A model generated the notes under the pieces. The model was not told where the DNA came from. It made no database searches and saw nothing but the letters and a program-made list of their open reading frames with translations. Shown one piece after another: positions 24,201-33,055 of a DNA stretch of 64,000 bases. The DNA comes from Brachypterus glaber. Taxonomy: Eukaryota > Arthropoda > Insecta > Coleoptera > Kateretidae. The translations under genes and the position numbers were made by a program. Each line of letters starts with the position of its first letter. The stretch's first letter is position 1. Where the stretch lies: NCBI GenBank assembly GCA_958510825.1, contig OY294046.1:50449794-50513793 (forward strand). The letters are read 5' to 3'.

Positions 24201-26393
24201 GGAAAACGGCCAAAAACTAGCCAAGTGCAGTACACGTGAGTTTTCTTTGCGCGCGGAGGGATAGCCTGCAGTCGAAAGTAAAATATTTGATTGTACCATA
24301 TGGTGGTCGTGTTGGTTAGAAATCTTTGTTGGTATCAGCAGACAATTTGCAAGAAGGATTTCTGGTGGAAAACAGGCAAAAACTTGCTACGTGCAGAAGA
24401 CGCGTATTTTCTTTCTTTGAGGAGGGATAGCCTGCAGTCGAAAGTAAAATATTTGATTGTACCATAAGGTGGGCCTATTGGTAAGTAATCTTCGTAGCTA
24501 TCAGCAGAAAATTTGCAAGAAGGATGTCTGGTGGAAAACGTAACAAAATAGCCAAGTGCACTATACCCGCGTTTTTCTTTTCCCGTGGAAGGATAGCCTG
24601 CAGTTGAAAGTGGAGGATGTGATTGTACCATATGGTAGTACTATTGATAGATTCTTTTTGTGTATAAGCTTATGATTTGCAGGACAGTTGTCTGGTGAAA
24701 AACAGGCAAAAACTAGCCAAGTGCAGTATACATGAGTTTTCTTTGCGCGCGGAGGGATAGCCTGCAGTCGAAAGTGAAATATTTTATTGTACCATATGAT
24801 AGTCGTATTGGTAAGTAATCTTCGTGGGTATCGTCAGACAATTTGCAGGAAGGATTTCTGGTGGCAAACACGGAAAAACTTGCTATGTGCAGAAAACGCG
24901 TATTTACGTAGTAGGGCTAAAAATTAATATTTTTGTCCATTAAAGTGTACCCATATATTAACATAAGTGCAGTATTATCCCTTAATTTGTCCTTTAATTA
25001 ATAAATTAAGCTTAAATAAAATAAAAATACAGAAATAAAATATTTTTATTAGGAATTACCCATATAATCACATTTTGACATTTTAAAAAATCGTCTGCTA
25101 GAATCGTCTGCCAATTTCAGTGTCATACTAAGTGCCGATGTAATACGAATTTTTCATATAAAGGGGGAGCTGATTAGATTTTGGTATAAAGTTGAATTCA
25201 CAGCTATTTCAACTGACGTAATCATACATTAATAACTGAATACCGTCAAATTTTGAATTTTACCATGCAAATTTTCTCTTGTGGATGAAAATAGCAAAGT
25301 ACCAGAGTACCATGCAAAACAACGGTATTTAGGTGTTTTGTGATGACGTCAGCCAAAGTAGCTGTGAATTTAACACCAGAACAAAAGTTGAGTAAAACAG
25401 CCATCGTACTTTTTCAAATGCAAAAAATGAGAAAAAAACTGTGTTTAATAATTTTATAATTTTAACTCTTTTATTTTTGTTTCAGTATCTTTAGATAAAA
25501 GAAGAGCTGAGCCTCATCAGCGAAACGTAGCGCCAATTAAAACCAGAAAACGACAAAAAAAGCCTCAGAAAGCAAAATCAATGATTAATGAGAAAAGCGA
25601 CTGGAATGGTACCATGTTTCCTTTTAGAGGTACCAGCGAATTATTTGAGGAAATTAGAATAGAAGTCAGCGACTACGAAGATGACGAGTGGGAAAATCCC
25701 AAACCAGTAAAAGAACATTTGGAAAAACCAGCAAAAAATAACTATTGTGCTGGAATTAAACTGAACAACGCTTTGGGTGCTTTGATGGGTGCGTATGGCT
25801 CTGATGACGAATATGATGATATTTTGCCAGAATTTGAAGAAAAACCAGTTAAAAATGAAGACAAAACGGTTAAAATTGAGGATAAAATCGAAGAAAAAAT
25901 ACTAGATGATATTGAAATGGATGACGGAGAAAAACCTGAAGAAATAAAAATGGAAAAGATTAGAGAAGAAAATATAATAGTAAAGGAAGAAAAAATTGAG
26001 GAAAAACTGAAATTAGACAACCCATTTAAGATTGGTAATAAAGATGATGAAAAACCCGAAAAAAATAACACAAAGAAATTGACAGAAAAAAATATATCAG
26101 GAAAAGCAGAAAACTTTGAAGAAAAATCATTCGTAAGGCAAGAACATAGAAGAAAACGAAAACGTACCCGTCCTACACAAGCAAATCAAAATAAAAAATC
26201 AAAAATGTCTGCAGAAAAAAATAAATCAAAAATAATCGAAACAAAACAAACGGATAAATTCCCTCATAATAACTTCAGAAAGAGAAAAGTAACTTTGTTA
26301 GAAAAATTGTTAGATAGTGAAATTAGAAGGGAAAGAAATATTTTATTACAATGTGTCAAATATGTTATAGATAATAATTTTTTTAGTAATTAA
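7948..26393 (+). CDS. NUFIP1: NUFIP1 homologue (box C/D snoRNP assembly factor), 2 visible exons
   Basis: NUFIP1 (yeast Rsa1 counterpart) is a nuclear RNA-binding adaptor that helps the R2TP machinery load SNU13/15.5K and core proteins onto box C/D snoRNPs. Visible coding parts are 7948-8509 and 25486-26393; the phases fit (1 base plus 2 bases). In order: an E/Y-rich run; a C2H2 finger (C-x2-C-x12-H-x3-H); a second atypical C-x4-C-x11-H-x4-H finger; the family's PEP-like motif TPEDIAKWREERKKKYP; a basic linker; LGALMGAYGSDDEYDD; a long K/E-rich tract; and a C-terminus LLDSEIRRERNILLQCVKYV, where family members bind ZNHIT3. The start exon was not found: the first exon opens on an acceptor with a stop right before it. 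The two exons are 17 kb apart, and the intron is almost wholly transposon and satellite. Identification rests on two separate conserved motifs, one per exon. Confidence 0.9.
8510..8890. other. NUFIP1 intron, proximal segment
   Basis: Low-complexity AT-rich intron. TGTCTGTCCATT near 8568 recalls other CTGTCTG-bearing repeats in the window. A CATCGGCACT decamer at 8639 matches the outer foldback terminus but lacks any partner. Confidence 0.4.
8891..9662. mobile_element. hAT-like MITE with ACAGGGTTCCCACC ends
   Basis: Left end ACAGGGTTCCCACCAA; right end TTGGTGGGATCCCTGT, an inverted repeat of about 16 bases. Repeated CCTGGAATTT motifs lie subterminally on both sides. CAGGG...TCCCACC termini are typical of hAT-superfamily MITEs in insects, but I see no clean 8-bp target duplication. 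The centre is A/T homopolymer-rich and non-coding. Confidence 0.65.
9663..9900. other. NUFIP1 intron between hAT-like MITE and foldback
   Basis: AT-rich, non-coding by inspection. The TA at 9899-9900 is the left target dinucleotide of the outer element. Confidence 0.4.
9901..10085 (+). repeat. left terminal module of the foldback
   Basis: Non-satellite end sequence, inverted relative to 24905-25140. Best conserved over the first 120 bases; the A/T-rich remainder diverges before the satellite begins near 10086. Confidence 0.7.
10086..12646 (+). repeat. satellite 1, left array: 166-bp monomers, dimeric higher order
   Basis: Sixteen CTGCAGG/CTGCTGG anchors occur between 10121 and 12607, a mean spacing of about 166 bp. 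Two monomer types alternate in the better-preserved part: one carrying CCCTCCGCGCGCAAAGAAAA, the other TTCCTCCTCAAACAAAGAAA, giving a 332-bp higher-order unit. Nearly every monomer has ACCATATGGT (NdeI site) and most have CTGCAG (PstI site). The outermost three monomers are the most diverged. ORFs of 65-130 codons in this block are fortuitous. Confidence 0.9.
12649..13639. mobile_element. 1-kb TIR transposon remnant inserted in satellite 1
   Basis: Perfectly mirrored ends GTTTATATCATAGGTAGGCC / GGCCTACCTATGATATAAAC with TA on each side. The inverted arms extend about 345 bp each (12649-12995 and 13293-13639), leaving about 300 bp of interior. The interior carries the remnant of a DUF4817 helix-turn-helix ORF. 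It interrupts a satellite monomer, so it is younger than the array. Confidence 0.85.
13063..13190 (+). pseudogene. DUF4817 transposon-protein remnant, frameshifted
   Basis: The frame opens at an ATG and reads MVHYTRDEKIDMLLIYGECR, the conserved start of the DUF4817 helix-turn-helix domain found in insect transposon proteins. After about 22 codons the match continues in another frame (ERYPERQAPLTA), so a single-base indel lies near 13123-13130, followed by stops. Only the N-terminal domain is left; no catalytic domain is present, so the element cannot move by itself. Confidence 0.75.
13640..14860. other. AT-rich interior of foldback, no gene
   Basis: 13736-13935 holds fragments resembling MITE ends (TATAGGGTGTCCCATTT and TTGTAACACCCGGTATG). 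13960-14065 is an A-rich tract. 14075-14860 is low-complexity A/T DNA with no ORF. Confidence 0.45.
14861..15510. mobile_element. 650-bp hairpin element
   Basis: TTTAAGAGGTGATTCCACATCC at the left mirrors GGATGTAGAATCACCTCTTAA at the right. Subterminal TTATGGGGTTTCGGA and GGGCCGTAGCTCCCTTA continue the arms. The subterminal core (TGATTCTACATC, GGGAGCTACG) recurs in the hairpin at 60.66-61.81 kb with different outer ends. Confidence 0.75.
15512..15540. repeat. (TA)n microsatellite, left
   Basis: Alternating TA directly outside the inner element. A matching (TA)n flanks its other end at 21213-21256. Confidence 0.9.
15935..15980 (+). CDS. candidate orphan first exon beside satellite 2
   Basis: An ATG in favourable context (AAGAAATGA) opens MNRSKKILELALKAQ and runs straight into CAAG|GTAAGT, a strong splice donor at 15980/15981. 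No partner exon is recognisable downstream, where satellite 2 starts 130 bases later. Short, basic-amphipathic N-termini of this kind occur on multi-copy insect transposon genes. It could be the start of the inner element's lost gene, or chance. I assign no function. Confidence 0.3.
16110..20790 (+). repeat. satellite 2: ~151-bp monomers in 453-bp trimeric higher-order repeat
   Basis: About 31 head-to-tail monomers with anchors GCGGAATGGTAAAAAACGAG and TATCCGATCGGGCTGAAAT. The variant CTTCCCC(C)TTTGAAAC recurs at 16691, 17144, 17587, 18042, 18497, 18951 and 19402, spacings 443-455 bp, so every third monomer is of that type. Regularity breaks down after 19.4 kb. Each monomer holds two CCGATCGG palindromes in inverted context (ATTATCCGATCGGG and CCCGATCGGAAAAT). 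ORFs of 60-90 codons in the block are shadows. Confidence 0.9.
20791..21206. other. right unique part of inner element
   Basis: AT-rich sequence ending in CGGGCTTCGAATCACCTATG and the mirrored terminus. No ORF or splice signal stands out on either strand. Confidence 0.4.
21213..21256. repeat. (TA)n microsatellite, right
   Basis: Uninterrupted alternating TA adjoining the right end of the inner element, followed by TTTAATTT-type low complexity to about 21415. Confidence 0.9.
21420..24904 (-). repeat. satellite 1, right array (inverted)
   Basis: About 19 clear anchors (GCCTGCAGTCGAAAGT) from 21768 to 24761, mean spacing about 166 bp, plus two degenerate monomers at the inner edge. Orientation is opposite to the left array, and monomers from the two arms look nearly identical in reverse complement over most of their length. 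The same two monomer types alternate (GCGCGCGGAGGGATAGCC and TTTGAGGAGGAATAGCC). Blocks such as 21.93-22.60 and 23.60-24.26 kb are near copies, so local segmental duplication has occurred. Confidence 0.9.
24905..25140 (-). repeat. right terminal module of the foldback
   Basis: Reverse-complement partner of 9901-10085, conserved mainly over 25020-25140 (GGAATTACCCATATAATCAC, TCGTCTGCTAGAATCGTCTG). It ends AGTGCCGATG, then TA. The stretch nearer the array has no counterpart in the left arm. Confidence 0.7.
25141..25485. other. NUFIP1 intron, distal segment
   Basis: AT-rich intron with a normal T-rich acceptor. CAGCTATTTCAACTGACGT and ACGTCAGCCAAAGTAGCTG form a loose dyad around 25201-25370, possibly another old MITE. 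Confidence 0.4.
25486..26393 (+). CDS. NUFIP1: NUFIP1 terminal exon: basic linker, acidic K/E tract, conserved C-terminus
   Basis: Acceptor TTTTTGTTTCAG ends at 25485, and two bases complete the split codon from the upstream exon. The exon reads SLDKRRAEPHQRN..., then the conserved LGALMGAYGSDDEYDD patch, a long K/E/I low-complexity region, a basic patch (RRKRKRTR) and the conserved C-terminal helix before TAA at 26391. The intron sequence next to the acceptor is ordinary. The ORF alone could start at the Met at 25581, but the open frame and phase match upstream argue that it is an internal coding boundary. Confidence 0.9.
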
Positions 26394-26450
26394 GTTTCAA
26401 TTTAAATAGCTCTGTCTGTGATTTGTCTTTTTTATTTATGCATTTTTTAA

Positions 26451-26456
26451 AATAAA
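26451..26456 (+). terminator. NUFIP1 polyadenylation signal
   Basis: Canonical AATAAA 58 bases after the NUFIP1 stop codon, followed by A-rich then T-rich sequence. Confidence 0.65.
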
Positions 26457-26459
26457 ACG

Positions 26460-26842
26460 AAAAAAATGTATTTGGAGTTTTTTTTTTGTTTAATTTCAGA
26501 AATTATAAATTTTGCGTAAAATACATCATATAAATAATAATATTTAACCGTATGTAGGTGCCAACAATTTTTTCTTGGCACTGGTTAAATTTAAATAAGT
26601 TGTTGACTTCATGTGAATTTTCTTGATAAAATATTCTATTTTTGATTTTATTTTTTAAAATTACTAATTTTTATAAAATTTTTAAAGAATTTGTTTTAAA
26701 ACAAAAATAAATTGTAATGTTTTCTTTCTTATTAATCAAATCGTTTATTAATAGTAAATTATTCAATGAGAATGTCGGTAATTTTTTTTTGCAAATTGTT
26801 TTTTTTTTGTTATAGTGTACACAATCCACAACTATTTACACA
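26460..26842. other. AT-rich DNA downstream of NUFIP1
   Basis: No gene, RNA or clear repeat seen. Confidence 0.4.
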
Positions 26843-27277
26843 ATGAAAAAAATAAACGTCATAAATTGGGAAGTGTCAATTTCCGCTTTAAAGTACATAA
26901 GGTACAATGAGCAATTACGTATGCTTAAAAAAGTTACGCACATGCCGCAAGGAATGTACACTTTTTCTACGACCATAAAAACCAACAAAATATGTCTGGA
27001 AATTTCCACAAAAATTAAAAATCATATATTTTTGCCGATATGTTTGCTATTATTCTTTATACGTCGTACCAAGAGGGCCCTGATGTCATGTTTTCTTAAC
27101 AGAAAATATAACTGCCGTACCAGCAGACTTTTGTGGCAAACTTGGCCTGTTCAACTAATTTGGTGGTGTATTCGTCAACTCTTTCGCTTGACATATCTAC
27201 AATGGTTAAAAATTAGTAATATTACACTTTTACAACCGTTCTTCGGAACTGTCAAAATGAAGTTCAATTACTTGTGA
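26843..27277 (+). CDS. unrecognised 144-codon ORF, doubtful
   Basis: An open frame unusually long for this AT content, with a basic, Cys/Trp-rich product that matches no family I know. One hydrophobic stretch (IFLPICLLLFFI, residues about 61-72) is present. The opposite strand carries a short ORF starting near 27191 (MSSERVDEYTTKLVEQAKFA...) just after an acceptor-like TTTTTAACCATTGTAG. That reading looks more protein-like but stops after about 32 codons. Either strand could be a decayed gene, and chance is the simplest explanation. Confidence 0.2.
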   Translation: MKKINVINWEVSISALKYIRYNEQLRMLKKVTHMPQGMYTFSTTIKTNKICLEISTKIKNHIFLPICLLLFFIRRTKRALMSCFLNRKYNCRTSRLLWQTWPVQLIWWCIRQLFRLTYLQWLKISNITLLQPFFGTVKMKFNYL

Positions 27278-27434
27278 AGTTCGATTCAAACACTAATATT
27301 TTTAAAGTATAAAAATATCAATAAAAAAAAATAAAAAAAAAACAGTCACTAAAAAGAAAAAGATTAAATATTTTAACAGGTTCGCTGCCGACAATCCGCC
27401 TGGTTGGTCCATCCCCTATTTATAGTCAATAACG

Positions 27435-27453
27435 AGAGCCCGCCTGGCGGGCT
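27435..27453. repeat. GC-rich perfect short palindrome
   Basis: GAGCCCGCC and GGCGGGCTC are perfectly inverted around a single T. It stands out in AT-rich DNA. No function can be assigned. Confidence 0.6.
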
Positions 27454-27842
27454 CACTGTAGACTTGGATATAAGTAAAGTTACATCGTTTAAAGCCTAAA
27501 CATTCCTCTACAAAATAAAATTAAATTCACTTTCATATCTCTACTAATAAAGCGGGAAATTAATTTTGAACGCGACCGCTACATTCTATACAGCGAACGT
27601 GTTAAGTAGTACATAAATTTCTAGAATCAATGAAATTCCCTACCCGTAAATTTGGCCAATATAACGCACGTGAGTAATCGCTTGTTTACGAAACAAAAAA
27701 GAAATAGACATTTACAAAATAGGCGAAAAATACTGCTTTTTTACGGTTGCCAATCTTACTCTCTGATCTCGACTGGCAATCTCCGTAATCGCCCTATCCC
27801 TTAGTATCATAAATTATTTTTTATTCGGTTGTAATATCTTAA
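27454..27842. other. intergenic, no gene seen
   Basis: Locally less AT-rich sequence without an ORF or recognisable repeat ends. Confidence 0.4.
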
Positions 27843-27966
27843 GGGCCACTTGCACCAACTTTAACCTTGGATTAAATTGACGGTCAACCAATCAGAACGC
27901 AGCATTTTTAACTTAAACTCGGTTTAGTCGTGATAATCCCAGAACAAAAGTTGGTGCAAGTGGCCC
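27843..27966. mobile_element. PIF/Harbinger-type MITE with TAA target duplication
   Basis: Termini GGGCCACTTGCACCAACTTT and its mirror AAGTTGGTGCAAGTGGCCC, flanked by TAA at 27840-27842 and 27967-27969. A 3-bp TAA-type duplication and GGGCC...TGCACCA ends fit the Harbinger/Tourist group. 124 bp, no coding. Confidence 0.85.
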
Positions 27967-27969
27967 TAA

Positions 27970-28851
27970 GTAAATTAATACTTAAGTAAATTTGTATTTG
28001 ACAAAAAAATGACGTTCGAGTTCAAATGTCAATTTCAAATATCAATCAACGTCGACTATTTTACTTTCCGCACTAGTGCAAAAAATCAACTTTCCGTACA
28101 GACTGGCGAATTAAGATACAATTAAAATTTAATAATTTAGAATAAGACATATTTAATATAAAACTTATTCTAAAGTACAAATTACTACTAATTAATTTTG
28201 TTTCTCATTGTAATAAATTAGTGTAAAACTATTTATATAATAGATAAACTGAATGAAATGTTCGAGATATATTTTTAGAAATTAAGATTTAAATACCTAC
28301 AGTGAGTATTGTTAATTGCACAGAAAACAATGAGAATTTCGCAAAAATGTCGTTCACACACTAAATTTTCCATGAAGCATAAAAAAACACATTTAAAAAA
28401 AGAATTTCACCTGTTTTGTTATGACTCCAAATATTTGATTTAGGTCCAGTTCTGTTAAATAAATCATAAATTATTAAGAATGGGACAGATAAAAATACTT
28501 TAGCCAACAAAAGAATTGTTTTCCATATGATTCATATAAAACAAGTAAATGAAAAAAAAAATTGAAAAAAATAGAAGAAAATCACTCGCAACTATTTATG
28601 TAGCCGAACCTTTTTAATGTTTTACTTCTTGCTCTTTTTATTTGTATTTTTCATTTAATTTAAAAGTACAAAAAAATGCATAAAAATGTTTTCATAAAAA
28701 GATGTATTTTTTACTTCGGGCGACCTTGGAGAGAAAGAATTATGGAGAAAAAAACTTTTCCAGTTTGATGAGGATGATTAATTTTAATGTACATTCAGAA
28801 CAACCGATTTTTCTTTTCGATGTCCGTCCAAAGGCCGAAAACTTTAAACTT
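27970..28851. other. AT-rich intergenic DNA
   Basis: No ORF, RNA gene or inverted-repeat element recognised. Confidence 0.4.
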
Positions 28852-29940
28852 CCCTGATAACACACTTCATCCTAAGAAGGTTGTTTAATCGTTCCCTTGA
28901 AAAGGTTCTTAGCATAATGCTGTAAACATGCTAAGCATGTTCTTAAAAGGCGCACTGATGTAGTAGCATAAGTGCTTTTACTCTAAACATTCTTAGCATG
29001 ATTAGAGTATTTTGCTAAGGGTATTCCCAAAACATATTCTTAAAATATTCTAATGGGAGTATTTTTAGAATAATGCTATAGTGCACATGCTAAGCATGAT
29101 TAGAGTATTTTGCTAAGAATATTCCCAAATACATATTCTTAAAATATTCTAATGGGAATGTTTTTAGAATAGTAATATGGCGTTTATATTATTTTAATTT
29201 TATTAGGTTAGAATTACAAATATTCTTAAAATAACTGTAAATAACATAAGTTTTATCCTTAAGTAGTCGAAATGGATGTATTTTTAGACAAAGTGATTTT
29301 ATATAGTTTTAGACAAAAAATTAAAATTATTATTTTTTGAAATGATAATTTTCTCTCTAAATATTGGATTTTTGTGTGGCGCATGATTTTTATGTGTGGT
29401 AGAAAGTTTGCTTTCACAGTAAAACTGCATATCGCATATGAATCTTACCTGATGGATGCTATATCTAAAGATTTTCATATACTTTAATTATTACGTTTAT
29501 CACAAAGACGTAAAAATTTTCGCCATGTCCAAAGTTATGATATCACTCCATAAAAAGGATCGAGTATCATAAAATATATTTGAAAGAAAGAGAAAAATTA
29601 CATTAATTTCTGAAACGCCTACCTACTTTGTTTGCGCATGCGCAATATTGAATATTATTACTTAAATGCATCAAATAAAAATATTTTAAGAAGCATGCCA
29701 AGAATATTCTTAAAAGTACATGTACCTACTTCTAAGAACATTCTTAAAACATTCTTATTTGATACAGAAGCTTATAAGAAGCTTCTTATGAACTCCCAGA
29801 ATGATTAAAATGGTATCCTTTGCATTTCTTTAATCGTTCTTAGAATATCCTGAGCAAAATAGATATGCTTCTAAGAAGCATGCTGTCCTTCCGGCTATTT
29901 ATTTTAAGAATCTTCTTAGAAGGCTTTTGTGCTATCAGGG
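28852..29940. mobile_element. 1.1-kb TIR element with CCCTGATA ends
   Basis: Begins CCCTGATAACACA and ends TTTTGTGCTATCAGGG. Subterminal AAGAAGG / CCTTCTAAG motifs mirror each other. The interior has a direct repeat of about 99 bp (GCATGATTAGAGTATTTTGC at 28997 and 29095) and is rich in ATTCTTA-type motifs. No coding capacity. Confidence 0.65.
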
Positions 29941-30172
29941 TTAAGGTTTTTAGGGCATTGCTCAGGGGGCTTTTTTAATTTTTCTAAGCCGTACCCCACC
30001 AAATAAGGCCTTAAGGGTTTACTAATTAACAAAAAATCGAAAAAGGGCAAATCCATAGTAACCGACGTTACAGCTGAAGAAAAAATTACATTTTCTTTTA
30101 AATATTTCATTACATTATTATGTTTTAATAAACAAGCCGTGAAGATATGTAATGCTACGCATTCCATAATAT

Positions 30173-30425
30173 ACTATTCACAGTAAATAGTATATTGTAT
30201 TTTTCCAACTTAAAAAAAAATATTTTCAAAAGAAATACATTTTTTTTTCAAAATATCTTTTTAAGCGATAAATAAAAAAAAATCTAAAATTCATTCTTTT
30301 TTAAATTTTCTTTTTGCGAAAAATCATTTTTTTTTGTAAATTATAGTTTTTTTTATTTTTTTTTGTTTAATCCATCGGCCCTACCGTGTCTATAATACGA
30401 TTCTAGCGCAGGCGCTGTGAATAGT
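30173..30425. mobile_element. short TIR element, ACTATTCACAG ends
   Basis: ACTATTCACAGT at the left mirrors GCTGTGAATAGT at the right, within TA-rich flanks. A diverged relative in opposite orientation lies in the HP1 intron at 57.88-58.41 kb, sharing GCGCCTGCGCTAGAAT, TTTTTCGCAAAAAGAAAATT and CATATCTTCAC.GCTTGTTT. Homology extends past the inverted ends, so the repeated unit is larger than this element. Confidence 0.6.
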
Positions 30426-30869
30426 ATAATAACAAACAATCTTTAATAACACTGGGCAACACGGTTTCAACTCTGATTTAAGTCATATGTTTTTTAACAA
30501 ATTTTGGGTCGCTGAGACCGAATCTGGCCTCAGAATATTTATATTACCTCAGGTTTCTGAAAAAAATGGGATAAAAGTGGCAAAAAGCATTATTTTAGCA
30601 CTCGTTTGTTCTAAAATCATGATACCTAAAAATATTTATAGGACAAATTTGGATTCGGCGACTCAATATTAGTTAAAAAACACACAACCTAGAAAATGGA
30701 AACTTTAAATTTATAGGTAGAATAAATAGGGATACTAGAGAAAAAAAATGGATCCTGTGACACAACCATTAGTTGCTTAAAGTAGGGGTGGAGGGTAAGG
30801 AGATGGGCAGTGTCGGACTGGACAGGTGAGATAATGAGAAAAATATCACGCCCCCTCCACACATTTGGT
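30426..30869. other. intergenic, no gene seen
   Basis: The ORFs of 61-65 codons lack any recognisable similarity. CTGCCCATCT-type and CCCTCCAC sequence precedes the minisatellite. Confidence 0.35.
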
Positions 30870-31085
30870 TTTTTTTTAGTCATCAAAAATTTCTGGGCAG
30901 GGGTAAAAAAATTGAGGTGATGACCTTTTTTTTAGTCATCAAATTTTCTGGGCAGGGGTAAAAAAATTGAGGTGATGACTTTTTTTTTTAGTCATCAAAA
31001 TTTCTGGGCAGGGGTAAAAAAATTGAGGTGATGACTTTTTTTTTTAGTCATCAAAATTTCTGGGCAGGGGTAAAAAAAATAAAAA
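30870..31085. repeat. 55-bp minisatellite, 4 copies
   Basis: CTGGGCAGGGGTAAAAAA recurs at 30893, 30948, 31004 and 31060, separated by GAGGTGATGAC, a T-run and AGTCATCAAAATTT. The unit contains GTGATGAC / GTCATCA, a short dyad around the T-run. Copies are nearly identical. Confidence 0.9.
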
Positions 31086-32755
31086 ACAATGTTTGAGGTG
31101 ATGACCTACACATGACCAAAAATAAATAAAAATTGATTATAAAAATAACCAAGTAATCAAAAGTAAAATATAAGCGAGCATTAAGGCACGAGAAAGTAAG
31201 TGCGATGGAACCGTCCCATTTTTAGTTTATTTTATTTATATTAATACTTTATTTTAAACCCTATAGGGTTATCATAATAGGCCATGTGTCATTTTGACGA
31301 TTTTTTATTTTTCTAATCGTAGTATAGTGTCAATTTTAATAAACATGGTACTATTTTAGCTATATATAAATTCCACAACGCCATGGCACGCCACTGCAAA
31401 AATCCTCTGTGAAAAGAAAATATATCTGGACCCCACCCCCAATTTGTGACGTCACATTAGATCTGTTTTTGATCACGCTGAAAATCTCTGGAGCTGAAAA
31501 TCTTCGCATTTCAGTTTTAAAGTTTTGGTTGTGCGTGACTGAAGTCAGGTTTTTTGAGTTTTCCAACAAAAGCTATAAATAAGGTAATAAGTAATTCAAA
31601 ATTTTCTATTTTTAAATTTAATAAGTTTTTATATTATAAATTAATTTTTTGCTCGATCAAATTACCTGATTTTTTAAAAACCCCTTTTTGTCAAAATAAA
31701 AATGCTCAATTTCTTATTTTTTTTTAAGCTTTAGTAGACCAGATAAAGACCAGCTAAAGAAAGAACACAGTTTTTGAGAAAAGTATTTATTAAAAATCTG
31801 TCCATCTGTCTGACCGGATAACTTGAGAGCGCTTTGAAACAAAGACTTCAAATTTGGACTATATATCGTTGGGCATGCTTTTGGTAAAATTTAGGGTGGA
31901 ATAAGAGGGTGGATCCTGTTACTTTGATGACTCGCTTAACATTTTCTCGTATGACTAAAAAAAATTTAATAAAATTTATATTGATTTTTTTTTAGATTTT
32001 ATTTTATTGATATTAGTTTTGGATTTTTCGTCTTTTTTTTACTCAATTTTCAGAATTATTTACCAGGTTTTGATTTTTTTTAGATTCTCATTATTTTTTT
32101 TACAATCATTTTTACATCATTTTATTTTTTTAACACCATCATATAATGCCTAATTTTTGCGCGTTTGGACAGAGCGAAAGAGAAATTTTGTGACTCATTT
32201 GGAGTTATCCAACTTGTCAGTCAAACCTGAAGCCAGGCTTGCATTAAAAGCAATTTTACTGCTAATATATTATTTCATGTTTCATTGCAGTTCAGTCAAA
32301 AATGCAATTGCGTTTCCCGGCCTTTACATATTAATATATTACCTAGGCTAATATAAAACGTTTTTTGTTAAATATAGGTCATGCCCATTAAAGTAAAATT
32401 TATTTTAAAGATTTTATATTTATCTCGAAATGTATTCCGCGGAAAATTTTTGTGTAAACTAATTCAAAAACTAATTTTACCAGCTAGTTTCTTAATCAAC
32501 CCTTTAACGCATAACTTTTTTTAATTTTCATTTATCTAAAAAGTGTTTAAAATCTTAATGTGCATAAAAATGGTAAAAAATAACAATAATATAACATAAT
32601 AAGACTTTGAGAAATAACATTTATTTTTAGTTTTGTTTTGCACATTGCACTTTTCGCACTCTACGTAATTAATTGCATCCAATTTGCTCACTTTTACTCT
32701 ATTTTTAGTCCAAATAGACAAGTGTGAAAATTAATCATTCTGAATAAATATATTA
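31086..32755. other. intergenic, no gene recognised
   Basis: 31.80-31.93 kb contains a TCTGTCTGACCGG... fragment of the widespread GACAGAC-bearing repeat. 31.97-32.15 kb is T-rich. ORFs of 61-69 codons are unsupported. Confidence 0.35.
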
Positions 32756-32959
32756 TAGTATTATTAAGTGTTCAGGTCGCTTGCAAAACAACTTTACACT
32801 TCGATATTTCAAGAACGTTTGACATGGGGACTTTAAATTTTGACCAAATTTTTTTTGACATGTTGAAAATCTTTGGTCCAAAATTTAAGTCTCTGTGTCA
32901 AGGCGTTCTTGAAATATCGTAAAGTTGTTTTGACAGCGACCTCCACCATTAATAATACT
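32756..32959. mobile_element. 200-bp hairpin MITE
   Basis: Near-complete foldback: AAAACAACTTTAC...CGATATTTCAAGAACG on the left and CGTTCTTGAAATATCGTAAAGTTGTTTT on the right (the latter in two parts), with TATTATTAA / TTAATAATA outermost. Confidence 0.8.
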
Positions 32960-33055
32960 TTGGGCCTTGATTCACAAAACTTTTTCGCTTGGGATGTACT
33001 TTAACAAAACCTATTAACGGGAAGATTAACTAGAATAGAGATGTGCTAAATAAAG

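Larger units (their letters stand above)
9901..25140. mobile_element. 15.2-kb foldback element with satellite-filled inverted arms
   Basis: Begins CATCGGCACT and ends AGTGCCGATG, with TA on both outer sides (9899-9900 and 25141-25142). The first 120 or so bases of each arm are inverted copies, sharing TTCTAGCAGACGATTTTTTA, AAATGTCAAAAT and TATGGGTAATTCC with small indels. Inside these ends both arms carry tandem arrays of the same 166-bp satellite in opposite orientation (about 2.5 kb left, 3.4 kb right). The middle contains nested elements and a second satellite. I see no transposase of its own. The design resembles Foldback/Galileo-type elements, whose inverted arms hold tandem repeats, but the TA flank and terminal motif do not let me assign a family. 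Confidence 0.7.

Noticed and set aside
21545..24631. Repeated ORFs in the right satellite array
   Set aside because: Same reason as in the left array; the proteins only mirror repeat structure.
10086..24904. Regularly spaced repeats suggestive of a CRISPR array
   Set aside because: Monomers are 166 or 151 bp, adjacent with no unique spacers, in a eukaryotic intron; this is satellite DNA.
25742..26071. 109-codon minus-strand ORF opposite NUFIP1
   Set aside because: Ser/Phe/Ile-rich antisense shadow of the K/E-rich NUFIP1 tract.
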